A DNA stretch of 64,000 bases from Schauerella fraxinea. GTDB lineage: Bacteria > Pseudomonadota > Gammaproteobacteria > Burkholderiales > Burkholderiaceae_B. The DNA is taken from positions 1 through 64,000 of the forward strand of contig JAVDKL010000002.1 of NCBI GenBank assembly GCA_030849965.1. Direction: 5' to 3'. Position 1 is the first letter of the stretch. Each line of letters begins with the position of its first letter. Below are positions 39,604 through 49,478 of the stretch, in pieces. The position numbers and the translations under genes were made by a program. Below the pieces are notes generated by a model that was not told the origin of the DNA, made no database searches, and saw only the letters and a program-made list of their open reading frames with translations.

Positions 39604-40524
39604 TTGACATCGACGTTGTTGATCGAGCAATTGCTCAACGGCCTGCAGTTCGGGCTGATGTTGTTCCTGATCGCCGCCGGCTTGACGCTGGTGTTCGGCA
39701 TCATGGACATCATGAATCTCGCGCATGGTTCGCTGTACATGGCGGGCGCTTATGTGGCGGCCGATGTGATGCAGCGCACGGGTTCGTTCATGGTGGCGGT
39801 GCTGGTCGCCGCCGTGGTGACGGGGCTCGTGGCCGCCGTGCTCGAAATCGTGCTCATCAGAAGATTGGCCGTACGCGACCATCTGGCGCAGGTGCTGGGC
39901 ACCTACGCCATCATTCTGATCGCCGACGACGCCGTCAAAATGATCTGGGGCGCCGCGCCCGTCATGCTCAATATGCCGGCCATGCTGTCCGGTCCGGTGC
40001 GGCTGACCGAAGAATTGTTGTATCCCGCTTATCGCATCATGATCATCGCGGTGGGTCTGGCCGTGGCGGTGGGGCTGTATGCCTTCGTCACGCGCACCCG
40101 CGCCGGCGTCCTGGTGCGCGCGGGCGCGTCCAATCGCCAGATGGCCACGCTGATGGGCGTGCGCGTGCCGTTGCTGTTTCTGGGCGTGTTCACGTTGGGC
40201 ACGGTGCTCGCCGCCGTCGCCGGCGCCTTGCTTGGACCGATCACTGCAGTGCAGATCGGCATGGGCGAAGACATCCTGATCCTGGTGCTGGTGTGCATCG
40301 TGATCGGCGGTATCGGGTCGATTCGCGGCGCGTTCGTGGGCGCGCTGCTTGTGGGCTTTGTGGACACGGCAGGGCGGGCCTTTCTGCCCAGCCTGCTGCG
40401 TGAGGTTGCGTCGCCCTCGGTGGCGGCCAGCGTGGGCCCAACGCTCGCGGCGATTTCAATTTATGTGCTGATGGCGGTGGTGTTGGTATTCCGTCCGTCC
40501 GGTCTCTTTCCGGCGCGAGGCTGA
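39604..40524 (+). CDS. ABC importer permease, LivH type
   Basis: A 306-residue inner-membrane permease with about eight spans. The N-terminus LLNGLQFGLMLFLIAAGLTLVFGIMDIMNLAHGSLYM is the hallmark of LivH; the EAA-like loop and VCIVIGGIGSIRGAFVGALLVGF follow near the C-terminus. The start is TTG at 39604, supported by GGGGAAA eight bases upstream. A 100-base spacer separates it from the binding-protein gene; livM-like follows one base after its stop. Confidence 0.9.
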   Translation: MTSTLLIEQLLNGLQFGLMLFLIAAGLTLVFGIMDIMNLAHGSLYMAGAYVAADVMQRTGSFMVAVLVAAVVTGLVAAVLEIVLIRRLAVRDHLAQVLGTYAIILIADDAVKMIWGAAPVMLNMPAMLSGPVRLTEELLYPAYRIMIIAVGLAVAVGLYAFVTRTRAGVLVRAGASNRQMATLMGVRVPLLFLGVFTLGTVLAAVAGALLGPITAVQIGMGEDILILVLVCIVIGGIGSIRGAFVGALLVGFVDTAGRAFLPSLLREVASPSVAASVGPTLAAISIYVLMAVVLVFRPSGLFPARG

Positions 40525-40525
40525 G

Positions 40526-41464
40526 ATGACGATGCGCCCTACATTGTGGTTGACCCTGTTTGCATTGGCCTTGCTGATCGCGGTGCCGTGGATTGCACCG
40601 ATTTTCGATCTTGAATTCTACGTGTCGCTCGTGCGGCGCATCTTGATCTACGCGCTGGCGGCGACGAGCCTGAACCTGATTCTCGGATACGGCGGAATGG
40701 TGGCGCTGGGGCATGCGGCTTTCTTTGGCGCGGGTGCCTATGCCGTCGCCATCCTGGGTGCTTCCGGCATCACGGCAGCCGCGATCGTCTGGCCGGCGGC
40801 CATGCTGCTTTCGGGCGTGCTGGCCTTGATCGTGGGGGCGATATCGCTGCGCACGCGCGGGGTGTACTTCATCATGATCACGTTGGCGTTCGCGCAGATG
40901 GTCTATTACGTGTTCATCTCGCTGCGCCAATATGGCGGGGAAGACGGGTTGAACCTCACGGGCTATTCCACGTTGCCTGGTCTGGATCTCGCTAACGACA
41001 CCACGTTCTATTACGTCACGCTGGCGATCTTCGTGCTGGTGATGGCGCTCTTCAATCGCACGGTCGACGCGCGCTTCGGCACGGCCTTGCAGGGCATTCG
41101 CGAAAACGAATCGCGCATGGAGTCGATGGGCTATCCGGTGTACCGCTTGAAGCTCGTGGCGTTTGCGCTCTCGGGTGCGGTGGCCGGTTTGGCCGGTGCG
41201 CTGCTGGCCAATCACAATTTGTTCGTGTCGCCCACGCTCATGCATTGGACCCAATCGGCCAATCTGCTGATCATGGTGCTGGTGGGCGGTATCGGCTTGC
41301 GGTATGGCGGGGTGGCGGGAGCAGTCGTGATGTTGCTGCTCGAAGAATTTCTGCGGCAATGGACCGAGTATTGGCACATGCCTTTGGGCGTGTTGCTCTT
41401 GCTGGTGGTGTTGTTCGCGCCGCGTGGCTTGGTCGGGTTGCTGTCTAAACGGGTGGCCTCATGA
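40526..41464 (+). CDS. ABC importer permease, LivM type
   Basis: A 312-residue inner-membrane permease, partner of the preceding LivH-type subunit. Conserved LivM segments: RILIYALAATSLNLILGYGGMVALGHAAFFGAGAY, LRTRGVYFIMITLAFAQMVYY, ALQGIRENESRMESMGY and LIMVLVGGIGLRYGGVAGAVVMLLLEE. Overlaps the ATPase gene downstream by ATGA. Confidence 0.9.
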   Translation: MTMRPTLWLTLFALALLIAVPWIAPIFDLEFYVSLVRRILIYALAATSLNLILGYGGMVALGHAAFFGAGAYAVAILGASGITAAAIVWPAAMLLSGVLALIVGAISLRTRGVYFIMITLAFAQMVYYVFISLRQYGGEDGLNLTGYSTLPGLDLANDTTFYYVTLAIFVLVMALFNRTVDARFGTALQGIRENESRMESMGYPVYRLKLVAFALSGAVAGLAGALLANHNLFVSPTLMHWTQSANLLIMVLVGGIGLRYGGVAGAVVMLLLEEFLRQWTEYWHMPLGVLLLLVVLFAPRGLVGLLSKRVAS

Positions 41465-42276
41465 ACGACAACCTGCAATCCACCGTGCCGGTGCTGGAGG
41501 CCCAAGGCTTGTGCCGACGCTTCGGCGCACTGGTGGCCACCGATAACGTCAGCCTCAAACTTTATCCTGGCGAAATTCATGCGCTGATCGGCCCCAATGG
41601 CGCCGGTAAATCCACGCTGATTCATCTGCTGTCTGGCATGCTGCGCGCGGATGCGGGTAGCCTGCGAGTGGCCGGTACCGATGTTTCCAGCATGAACGCC
41701 CATGAGCGCGTGCGGGCCGGGCTATCGCGTTCGTATCAGATCACGAACATCTTCAAGTCGATGTCGGTACTCGATAATCTGGTGCTGGCGGTGCAAGCCC
41801 ACGCGGGGTCGAGCTTCGGTTTCTGGCGCGCACGCCGCAACGAAGCGGCGTTGTACGACGCGGCGCGTGCCTTGGCGCGCGAGTGTTCGATCGACGACAG
41901 CCTGCTCGGCCGTACAGCCAGTACCTTGCCACATGGCGAGCAGCGCAAGATCGAATTTGCGTTGGCGCTCGCAGCCAATCCCAAGGTGCTGTTGCTGGAT
42001 GAGCCGATGGCCGGCATGGGCCCGGATGAAACCGTGCGGCTCACCGCCCTGATCGAATCGATGCGGGGGCGTGCAGCGATGCTGCTGGTCGAACACGATA
42101 TGCAGGCGGTATTCCAGCTTGCCGACCGCATTTCCGTTTTGGTGTACGGGAAGGTGATCGCCACCGGCACGCCGCAAGAGATCCGCAATAGTCCGGAAGT
42201 CCGGCAGGCCTATCTGGGCGATGACGACGACCACACCCCCGAATCGAAACGCCGCGAGGCGGAGCAGGCCACATGA
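41461..42276 (+). CDS. ABC importer ATPase, LivG type
   Basis: A 271-residue cytosolic ATPase. Walker A GPNGAGKST (about 44-52), the LivG-like SYQITNIFKSMSVLDNLVLAVQA, a divergent signature TLPHGEQRKIEFALAL, Walker B VLLLDEPMAGMGPDE and the H-loop LVEHDMQAVF. It ends with a charged tail. Overlaps both neighbours by ATGA. Confidence 0.92.
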   Translation: MNDNLQSTVPVLEAQGLCRRFGALVATDNVSLKLYPGEIHALIGPNGAGKSTLIHLLSGMLRADAGSLRVAGTDVSSMNAHERVRAGLSRSYQITNIFKSMSVLDNLVLAVQAHAGSSFGFWRARRNEAALYDAARALARECSIDDSLLGRTASTLPHGEQRKIEFALALAANPKVLLLDEPMAGMGPDETVRLTALIESMRGRAAMLLVEHDMQAVFQLADRISVLVYGKVIATGTPQEIRNSPEVRQAYLGDDDDHTPESKRREAEQAT

Positions 42277-42980
42277 TGCTGAAAGCGCAAGGAGTAGAGA
42301 GCGGCTACGGCGCGAGCCAGGTGCTGTTTGGCGTCGACATGAACATCGCCGCCGGTCAGGTGGTGACGCTTCTGGGTCGCAACGGCATGGGCAAGACAAC
42401 GCTGCTGCGCACGCTGTTCGGGCAACTTGGGTTGCGGGCGGGTTCGGTGCATCTGGACGGCGCCGATATTTCGGGTTGGCCGTCGGATCGCATCGCGCGC
42501 GCAGGCTTGGCGATCGTGCCCGAAGGCCGCCAGTGTTTTCCCAATCTGACGGTGCGCGAACACCTCACGGCGTTTGCCGGGTCGCGTAATGGCAAGACCG
42601 CAGAGGCATGGACTGCCGATCGCGTGTGCGAACTGTTTCCGCGTTTGGGTGAACGCGCCCGCAATATGGGCAATCAGCTGTCCGGCGGCGAGCAGCAAAT
42701 GTTGGCCATCGGCCGCGCGTTGGTCACCAATCCCAAACTGCTGATTCTGGACGAGGCCACCGAAGGCCTGGCGCCGCGCGTGCGCGAGGAAATCTGGCAG
42801 TGCCTGGCGCGGTTGCGTGAGACGGGGCAAACCATTCTGGTCATCGACAAGTATGTCGAGCGGCTCTTGGCGCTGGCCGATCATCACGTTATTCTCGAAC
42901 GTGGCAAGGTCGTCTGGGAAGGCGACTCAACGCAATTGGATAGCGATCGGTCGTTGTGGACGCGCTACCTCGGGGTATAG
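42273..42980 (+). CDS. ABC importer ATPase, LivF type
   Basis: A 235-residue cytosolic ATPase pairing with the LivG-type subunit. Walker A GRNGMGKTT, IVPEGRQCFPNLTVREHL (typical LivF), signature LSGGEQQMLAIGRAL, Walker B LLILDEATEGLAPR and a switch region LVIDKYVERLLALADH in which the usual EQN is replaced. Last gene of the importer operon; a hairpin at 43014 may end the transcript. Confidence 0.92.
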   Translation: MMLKAQGVESGYGASQVLFGVDMNIAAGQVVTLLGRNGMGKTTLLRTLFGQLGLRAGSVHLDGADISGWPSDRIARAGLAIVPEGRQCFPNLTVREHLTAFAGSRNGKTAEAWTADRVCELFPRLGERARNMGNQLSGGEQQMLAIGRALVTNPKLLILDEATEGLAPRVREEIWQCLARLRETGQTILVIDKYVERLLALADHHVILERGKVVWEGDSTQLDSDRSLWTRYLGV

Positions 42981-43013
42981 GCGCTGCGCGCGGCGCACCC
43001 TTACACACGTTTT

Positions 43014-43045
43014 GCAAGGCGGCCAGCGGTAATGGCCGCCGTTGC
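43014..43045 (+). terminator. Hairpin after the importer operon
   Basis: GGCGGCCA (43018-43025) pairs with TGGCCGCC (43033-43040), extended by GCAA/TTGC on the outside with a bulge. It is followed by only three T, so it is a possible but weak terminator. Confidence 0.5.
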
Positions 43046-43319
43046 TTTGGCGCGACCGCACTGCGACTGCGGCGCGCTGGCGCGGCGATGTGGCGGCACC
43101 GTTCGCGCCGGGTGACGTGGCGAATTCAATACACCCTGACGACCTGCGATTATCCGACACTAAGTATTTCGGAATATTTCTGGACATTGCAATACAATCC
43201 TCGTACTCCGGTCAGGGGAGGATTGAGGCGTGCCTGTCGGGCGAGCGTTGATCGTCCGTGCGCCGAGCGGGGCGCCGTGATTTCGAGCGTGCGCTCCATG
43301 TTGACGAGGCAGAGCCGAA
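43046..43319. other. Spacer before the GGDEF-EAL gene
   Basis: AT-richer than its surroundings between 43120 and 43200. A TACAAT box (43193-43198) could be a -10 element, with no good -35. No gene recognised. Confidence 0.4.
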
Positions 43320-45899
43320 ATGCAGGAAGATTTGCCAGAGTGCAGCCGTATTTCCCCCGCAGACTTTTCCATGCATGACCGGGCCGAAGTGCTCGACGCC
43401 ATCAATCGCACGATGCTGATTCTGGAGTTCGACCGGGCGGGTGTGGTCGTGGGTGCGAACGACACATTCCTGAACCGCATGGGCTACCGGCTGGACGAGA
43501 TCTGCGGACAATCGCATGATGTGCTGTGCCCGCCCGTGATGGGCGCGGCTGGTCGTGAGGCCGCGATCTGGGCGAGCATGCAGCGCGGCGAAGCCTTCAG
43601 CCACATCGTGCGCCGCGCCCGGCAGGACGGCAGCGAAGTCTGGCTGGATGCCTTTTACACGCCCATCATGAGCGCGCACGGCGAGCTCGAACGCGTGATC
43701 CAGATTGCCGACGATGTGACCGACGATGTACGCCGCCGCGAATCGGTGCGGCGCGTGCTCAGAGGCGTGGACGAAGCCGGCAACGCGGTGGTGATCTCCA
43801 GCCCGGACGACCGCGTGGTGTATGCCAACGATGGGTTCAAGCGGTTGCTGGAAAAGCGCGGCGAGAGTGTGCGCGGCAAGTCATTGGGCGAGTTGATCGG
43901 TGCGGTGCGGGTGGAGCCGGCGACGACGCGGTACCTGTCGAATCGCCTGTCCAAACCCCCCGGGCGTCAGGAAGAGTTGCTGCTGTACGGCAAGAGCGGG
44001 CGGCCGATCTGGGTCTCGGCCACGACCAACGCCATCTTCGATCAGCGCGGTAACGTCGCCAACATCGTTGACGTCCTCACCGACATCACCCCCACCAAAA
44101 TCTACGAAGTGCTGCAGCGGCGGATTCTGCAAGCCGTCTTCGACGATCAGCCGATCGAAGAGGTGATGGCGCTGCTGTGCACGGAGCTGGCGCAGTTGGC
44201 GCCCGAACTGCAACCCGCCGTTGCCCGCCTGGATGGCGACCGGCAATGGCAGGCGCTCGCCGCACCGGGACTGCCGGCGCAACACCTCGACGCCTTGCGC
44301 TTGTTCGACCCCATGGCCATGGCGGACGCGGCAAAAGAGGGCTCGTCTTGCCAGCCACTGATCGCTATCGATCCGGCGCACGATGCGCAATGGGCGTCGC
44401 AGCGCGCGTGGCTTGAGGCGGCCGAACTCACCGGTTGCGCGGCGCGACCGATCGTTACGGCGGCGGGGCGCACGATTGGTCTGCTGGCGTTTTTCTTACG
44501 CGATCGCGCGCAACCCGACGCGTTTCATCGCCGCTTGATGGATGTGGGTCTGCATTTGTGCTCGCTCGCGTTGGAGCGCGAAGATGTGCGCGCCCGCATC
44601 CGGCAGTTGGCGTACTACGACGACTTGACCGGGCTGCCCAATCGCAGCCATCTGCATGCCGAGGCCGAGCGGGCCGTGGACGACATGATTCGCCGCAACG
44701 GTGCATTGGCCCTTCTGGTGATCGACATCGATCGGTTCAAACAGGTCAACGAGCAATTCGGCCACAGCGCGGGCGATGCGCTGCTGCGCGAGGTCGCGCG
44801 CCGTCTGCGGGCGGTGCTGCGCAGCGGCGATATCGTGGGCCGCATGTCGGGCGATGAATTTCTGGTCGTGTTGCCGCAATGCGATCTGAAAGGCATCGAG
44901 ATCGTGACGCGTCATCTCACCGCCGAACTCACGCGTCCGTTCGATGTGGGCCCGGCGGTGCTGCGGCCCACGGCCAGCGTGGGCGTGAGCTTCTTTCCCG
45001 ACAACGGACAGGATTTGCCCGCGCTGCTGCGCCATGCCGACATGGCGATGGTGCAAGCCAAGGCCGACGGGCGCGCCTGTGTGCGCTTCTTCAGTCCGGA
45101 AATGAACCAGATGTCGCAGGAGCGCCATGCGCTCGAAGGCGCCTTGCGGCACGCGCTGGAAAACGAAGAACTGCACCTGCACTACCAGCCGCAGATTCGC
45201 ATGCGTGATGGTGTGCTGTACGGCGTGGAAGCGCTGGCGCGCTGGCGTCATCCGGAACTGGGTGAGCTGTCGCCGGCGCGATTTGTGCCGTTGGCCGAAT
45301 CGTGCGGCCTGATCGGGGCGCTGGGCGAGTGGGCGATTCGCACCGCGTGCCGGCAGTTGGCCGACTGGCGCGCCCGAGGCGTGGCGGTACCCACGGTATC
45401 GGTCAACCTGTCGCCCACCAATTTTCATCGTGCCGATCTGGAAGCCACGATCGAGGCGGCGCTGCGGCGCTATCGCCTGACTCCGTCCGACCTGACGCTG
45501 GAGATCACCGAGAGTGTGCTGCTGGACAGCAATCCCGACACGATGAATACGATCGCGCGCCTGACGACGTCTGGCGTGCGGCTCTCGATGGACGATTTCG
45601 GCACAGGCTATTCGAGCCTGGGTCATCTGCGCCGCCTCTCGGTGCACGAGCTGAAACTGGACCGCAGCTTCGTGGTGGGCATCGAGTCGGACGCGCCTTC
45701 GCGCGCGCTCGCCAGCGCCATCGTGCGCATCGGTGAAAGCCTGGATTTGAAGGTGGTGGCCGAGGGCGTCGAAACCGAAGCGCAACGGCACTTCCTGGCC
45801 GAACTGGGCTGCGATGCAGTACAGGGATTTCTGTACTCGCCGGCGCTGCCGGCAATAGAACTCGAGCACTGGCTGGCGCAGCGGTCAACTGGGGTGTAG
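43320..45899 (+). CDS. DosP-like PAS-PAS-GAF-GGDEF-EAL protein
   Basis: An 859-residue cytosolic cyclic-di-GMP enzyme. Domains: PAS 1 (about 20-130), PAS 2 (135-255), a GAF-like region (260-420), GGDEF (425-590) and EAL (600-855). The order and the second PAS resemble E. coli DosP, an oxygen-sensing phosphodiesterase. The GGDEF motif reads SGDEF (510-514), so cyclase activity is uncertain; the EAL part is intact (EALARW at 637, NLSPTNF, EITES, DDFGTGYSSL, VAEGVETEAQ), predicting c-di-GMP hydrolysis. Whether PAS 1 binds heme is not clear; a His is present in GQSHDVLCPP. It sits between the importer and the CoA operon, same strand. Confidence 0.88.
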   Translation: MQEDLPECSRISPADFSMHDRAEVLDAINRTMLILEFDRAGVVVGANDTFLNRMGYRLDEICGQSHDVLCPPVMGAAGREAAIWASMQRGEAFSHIVRRARQDGSEVWLDAFYTPIMSAHGELERVIQIADDVTDDVRRRESVRRVLRGVDEAGNAVVISSPDDRVVYANDGFKRLLEKRGESVRGKSLGELIGAVRVEPATTRYLSNRLSKPPGRQEELLLYGKSGRPIWVSATTNAIFDQRGNVANIVDVLTDITPTKIYEVLQRRILQAVFDDQPIEEVMALLCTELAQLAPELQPAVARLDGDRQWQALAAPGLPAQHLDALRLFDPMAMADAAKEGSSCQPLIAIDPAHDAQWASQRAWLEAAELTGCAARPIVTAAGRTIGLLAFFLRDRAQPDAFHRRLMDVGLHLCSLALEREDVRARIRQLAYYDDLTGLPNRSHLHAEAERAVDDMIRRNGALALLVIDIDRFKQVNEQFGHSAGDALLREVARRLRAVLRSGDIVGRMSGDEFLVVLPQCDLKGIEIVTRHLTAELTRPFDVGPAVLRPTASVGVSFFPDNGQDLPALLRHADMAMVQAKADGRACVRFFSPEMNQMSQERHALEGALRHALENEELHLHYQPQIRMRDGVLYGVEALARWRHPELGELSPARFVPLAESCGLIGALGEWAIRTACRQLADWRARGVAVPTVSVNLSPTNFHRADLEATIEAALRRYRLTPSDLTLEITESVLLDSNPDTMNTIARLTTSGVRLSMDDFGTGYSSLGHLRRLSVHELKLDRSFVVGIESDAPSRALASAIVRIGESLDLKVVAEGVETEAQRHFLAELGCDAVQGFLYSPALPAIELEHWLAQRSTGV

Positions 45900-45965
45900 C
45901 GACAGCCGAAGGCGTAGCGGTGGGGGCGGGTGCGTTTGACGCGCCAGGCCACCCTTGCCTCGCCC

Positions 45966-45991
45966 TTTCGCGGCTGCTCGCGCCCGCGAAA
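45966..45991 (+). terminator. Inverted repeat after the GGDEF-EAL gene
   Basis: TTTCGCGG (45966-45973) and CCGCGAAA (45984-45991), an 8-bp perfect stem with a 10-base loop, 66 bases after the stop. No T tract on the plus strand. It may be a weak terminator; the rest of the 313-base spacer holds the promoter region described at 46102. Confidence 0.35.
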
Positions 45992-46101
45992 ACCGGTATA
46001 AAAGGACGTGCGCCTGGCCTGCGGGTGGTGCCGTCGCGCGCGCCTGTACGGCAGCCGATCAGTCACCGTTTCCGGCGCATGCCGTTACGCGAAAACCCGG
46101 G

Positions 46102-46130
46102 TTGCGGCAGGGTAGGAACGTGTATATAGT
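46102..46130 (+). promoter_or_regulatory. Predicted promoter of the CoA-pathway operon
   Basis: TTGCGG (46102-46107), 17 bp, TATAGT (46125-46130). The predicted transcription start near 46137 falls inside the putative operator. Confidence 0.5.
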
Positions 46131-46135
46131 TCAAG

Positions 46136-46156
46136 CCTAAACTATCCAGGTTTAAA
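46136..46156. promoter_or_regulatory. Putative MarR operator of the CoA-pathway operon
   Basis: CCTAAACTAT (46136-46145) followed by an inverted GGTTTAAA gives the arms TAAAC (46138-46142) and GTTTA (46150-46154) with a 7-bp spacer. The 10-mer CCTAAACTAT and the word TTTAAACCT (here on the minus strand) also occur at 38221-38236 before the importer. Overlap with the predicted start of transcription suggests repression. Confidence 0.55.
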
Positions 46157-46212
46157 TAATCGTCGCCCCAGAGCGCGTGGGATGTGCGGCGTCATCGAAG
46201 CGAGTGCTAGCC

Positions 46213-48561
46213 ATGAATATCGTGTGCATCGGGGGCGGTCCCTCCGGCCTGTATTTCGGATTGCTGATGAAGCTGCAGAACCCCGCCAATCGGGTGGTGG
46301 TGCTGGAGCGCAACAAGCCGTACGACACGTTCGGCTGGGGCGTGGTGTTCTCCGATGCGACGATGGCCAATCTGCGCATCGCCGATCCGGTGTCTGCCGA
46401 AGAAATCGCGGCGGCGTTCAATCACTGGGACGATATCGAGATCCACTTCAAGGGTCAGAGCATTCGAAGTGGCGGCCACGGTTTTATCGGCATCGGCCGC
46501 AAGAAACTGCTCAATATCCTGCAAGCGCGCTGCGAAGAAGTCGGTGTGGAACTGGTGTTCGAAACCGATGCGCAAGACGATCGCGATGTGGCGTTGCAGT
46601 ATGACGCCGATCTCGTGATTGCTTCAGACGGCATCAACAGCCGCGTGCGCACCGCTTATCTGCCGTCGTTCGAACCCGATATCGATCAGCGGCTGTGCCG
46701 CTTCGTCTGGCTGGGCACGCACAAGGTATTCGATGCGTTCACGTTTGCCTTCGTGCAGACGGAACACGGTTGGTTCCAGGCGCATGCGTATCGCTTTGAG
46801 CCGGGCCTGTCTACGTTCATCGTCGAAACCACTGAAGATGCCTGGCGCGCCGCGGGCATCGAAGGGATGAGCCAGGAAGACGGCATCGCGTATTGCGAAA
46901 AACTGTTTGCACCGTGGCTCGATGGTCACGCGTTGATGACCAATGCCAAGCACTTGCGCGGCTCCGCCAGCTGGATTCGCTTTCCGCGCGTGATCTGCAA
47001 GCGGTGGGTGCACTGGCACACCTTGGAAACGGCGTCGGGCGTGCGCGATGTGCCGGTGGTGTTGATGGGCGATGCCGCGCACTCGGCGCATTTCTCGATC
47101 GGCTCGGGCACCAAGCTCGCACTCGAAGATGCGATCGAACTGGCGCGTCGCATGGCCCAGCCGGGACGCGATGTGCGCGAGGCCTTGAGCGAATACGAAG
47201 CCGTGCGCAGTGTGGAAGTGCTGAAGATTCAAAATGCCGCGCGCAACTCGACCGAATGGTTCGAGAACGTCGAACGTTATGCGGGCCTCGCACCCGAACA
47301 ATTCGCCTATTCATTGTTGACGCGTTCGCAACGCATTTCGCACGAAAATCTGCGCGTGCGCGATGCGGCCTGGCTTGAAGGCTACGAGGCCTGGATCGCG
47401 CGCAACGCGGGTCAGGATCTGCCGGCCGGCGCCCGTGCGCCGCAGCCGATGCTCACGCCGTTCGCCCTGCGTTCGACGCAACTCAAGAATCGCATCGTCG
47501 TCTCGCCGATGGCGATGTATTCCTGCGAAGACGGGGTGCCGGGCGATTTCCATCTGGTGCATCTGGGCAGCCGCGCACTCGGCGGCGCCGGCATGATCAT
47601 GGTCGAAATGACGTGCACCTCGGCCGACGCGCGTATCACGCCGGGATGCCCCGGCCTGTGGAACGATACCCAGCGCGATGCCTTCAAGCGCATCGTGGAT
47701 TTCGTGCATGGGCAAAGCGAGGCCAAGATCGGCATCCAGCTGGGCCATGCGGGGCGCAAGGGGTCGACGCAGCTGGGCTGGGACAAGATCGACTATCCGT
47801 TGGACAGCGGCAATTGGCCGTTGCTCTCGGCGTCGCCCCTGCCTTACATGGAGGGCGTATCCCAGGTACCGCGCGCCATGACGCGCGCCGATATGGATGC
47901 CGTGCGGGATGATTTCGTGGCCGCTGCCAAACGCGCGGCCGACGCCGGCTTCGATTGGCTGGAACTGCATTGCGCGCACGGCTATCTGCTGTCGTCGTTC
48001 ATCTCGCCCATCACCAATCATCGCGACGACGAATACGGCGGTAGTCTGGATAACCGCTTGCGTTATCCGCTCGAGATCTTCGCTGCCCTGCGCGCGGTCT
48101 GGCCCGAGCAACTGCCCATGTCGGTACGGATTTCTGCCCACGACTGGGTGGAGGGCGGCATCACGGCCGATGACGCGGTCGAGATCGCGCGCCGTTTCAA
48201 GGCGGCCGGTGTGGACATGGTGGATTGCTCCTCGGGGCAGGTGAGCGCGGCGCAAAAGCCGGTATACGGCCGCATGTACCAAACGCCGTTTTCGGATCGC
48301 GTGCGCAACGAAGCCGGCATCCCCACCATGGCCGTGGGCGCGATTTTTGAAGCCGATCATGTCAACGGCATCATTGCCTCGGGCCGTGCCGATCTGTGCG
48401 CAATCGCGCGTCCGCATCTGGCGGATGCGGCATGGACATTGCGCGAAGCCGCCCGCGTGGGCGCGCCGGACGTGATCTGGCCCAAGCAATATGAAGCGGG
48501 CCGCCGCCAATTGGAGGTCAACTTCCAACGCGCCGCGCAAACCGCGCCGGAGGCGAAATGA
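46213..48561 (+). CDS. Aryl-CoA flavin monooxygenase/reductase fusion (2-aminobenzoyl-CoA or salicylyl-CoA type)
   Basis: Encodes 782 residues. Residues 1 to about 400 are an FAD monooxygenase: GGGPSG (7-12), DGINSRVR and GDAAH (286-290) followed by [14 protein letters not shown]. Residues from about 413 are an Old-Yellow-Enzyme-type FMN reductase ([64 protein letters not shown]). This two-domain layout is that of 2-aminobenzoyl-CoA monooxygenase/reductase of Azoarcus evansii and of enzymes named salicylyl-CoA 5-hydroxylase. The first half would hydroxylate the ring at C5 and the second would reduce it without ring cleavage. The start at 46213 gives the FAD-fold N-terminus; an upstream frame adds 12 residues. 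Confidence 0.88.
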   Translation: MNIVCIGGGPSGLYFGLLMKLQNPANRVVVLERNKPYDTFGWGVVFSDATMANLRIADPVSAEEIAAAFNHWDDIEIHFKGQSIRSGGHGFIGIGRKKLLNILQARCEEVGVELVFETDAQDDRDVALQYDADLVIASDGINSRVRTAYLPSFEPDIDQRLCRFVWLGTHKVFDAFTFAFVQTEHGWFQAHAYRFEPGLSTFIVETTEDAWRAAGIEGMSQEDGIAYCEKLFAPWLDGHALMTNAKHLRGSASWIRFPRVICKRWVHWHTLETASGVRDVPVVLMGDAAHSAHFSIGSGTKLALEDAIELARRMAQPGRDVREALSEYEAVRSVEVLKIQNAARNSTEWFENVERYAGLAPEQFAYSLLTRSQRISHENLRVRDAAWLEGYEAWIARNAGQDLPAGARAPQPMLTPFALRSTQLKNRIVVSPMAMYSCEDGVPGDFHLVHLGSRALGGAGMIMVEMTCTSADARITPGCPGLWNDTQRDAFKRIVDFVHGQSEAKIGIQLGHAGRKGSTQLGWDKIDYPLDSGNWPLLSASPLPYMEGVSQVPRAMTRADMDAVRDDFVAAAKRAADAGFDWLELHCAHGYLLSSFISPITNHRDDEYGGSLDNRLRYPLEIFAALRAVWPEQLPMSVRISAHDWVEGGITADDAVEIARRFKAAGVDMVDCSSGQVSAAQKPVYGRMYQTPFSDRVRNEAGIPTMAVGAIFEADHVNGIIASGRADLCAIARPHLADAAWTLREAARVGAPDVIWPKQYEAGRRQLEVNFQRAAQTAPEAK

Positions 48562-49430
48562 TCCCCTCGTCGACACCGACCGGTAACGCCACTGCAGCGG
48601 CGAATACATCGCATCAGGCTGCGACGGGTGCCGCGAGCGATGCGGCAATCGCCACACCGCTTGCCGGCCGTCACGCGGTGGTGACCGGGGGCGGCAAGGG
48701 CATCGGCATGGCCATCGCGCGCCATCTGCTGGCGCACGGGGCGGCCGTCACGTTAGTGGGTAGGGATCGCGGCACGCTCGATCGCGCCGTGACCGAACTC
48801 ACGCCGTTGGGCCAAGTTCAGGCGGCCGCGTGCGATATCGTCGATGCCACCAGCGTGCGCGCGGCGTTTGCCGCTGCCGCCGAGGCGTTCGGTCCGATTG
48901 CCGTGCTGGTCAATAACGCCGGCCAGGCAGTGAGCGAGCGGTTCGATCGCATGGAGGCGTCAGTGTGGGACACCATGCTGGCCGTCAATCTCACCGGCAC
49001 GTTTCATTGCACCCAGGCCGCGTTGCCGGGGATGCTGGCGCAGCAGTGGGGCCGCGTGGTGAACGTGGCAAGTACCGCCGGCCTGATCGGCTACGCATAT
49101 GTGAGCGCCTATTGCGCCGCCAAGCACGGCGTGATCGGCATGACGCGCGCGCTCGCCCTTGAAGTGGCGCACAAGGGCGTGACCGTGAATGCGGTTTGCC
49201 CCGGCTATACCGAAACCGATATCGTGCGCGATGCCGTCACCAACATCATGGGCAAGACGGGCATGACCGAAGAGGCGGCGCGCGCACAACTCGCCCAACG
49301 CAATCCGCAAGGCAAGCTGGTGCAGCCCGACGATGTCGCGCAGACCGTGGCGTGGCTGTGCCTGCCGGCCGCCATGGCCGTCAATGGCCAATCCATCTCG
49401 GTGGATGGCGGCGAAGTGATGACGGGCTAG
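48558..49430 (+). CDS. Short-chain dehydrogenase (3-hydroxyacyl-CoA type)
   Basis: A 290-residue cytosolic NAD(P)-dependent enzyme. After an unusual Ala/Thr-rich leader of about 35 residues comes the Rossmann motif TGGGKGIG (43-50), NNAG (119-122) and the catalytic Ser172, Tyr185 and Lys189 (YCAAK). In this operon it would oxidise or reduce a hydroxyl/keto group on the alicyclic CoA intermediate. Overlaps the monooxygenase gene by ATGA. Confidence 0.87.
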   Translation: MIPSSTPTGNATAAANTSHQAATGAASDAAIATPLAGRHAVVTGGGKGIGMAIARHLLAHGAAVTLVGRDRGTLDRAVTELTPLGQVQAAACDIVDATSVRAAFAAAAEAFGPIAVLVNNAGQAVSERFDRMEASVWDTMLAVNLTGTFHCTQAALPGMLAQQWGRVVNVASTAGLIGYAYVSAYCAAKHGVIGMTRALALEVAHKGVTVNAVCPGYTETDIVRDAVTNIMGKTGMTEEAARAQLAQRNPQGKLVQPDDVAQTVAWLCLPAAMAVNGQSISVDGGEVMTG

Positions 49431-49478
49431 GTGGCGGGCTGCGCGCCCACCACGCTCAACCAATCGAGGAGACCCAGG

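Noticed and set aside
38340-42980. Assigning the importer to leucine/isoleucine/valine.
   Set aside because: Liv-type importers carry many substrates; shared sites with the aryl-CoA operon point to an aromatic acid, but specificity cannot be read from sequence.
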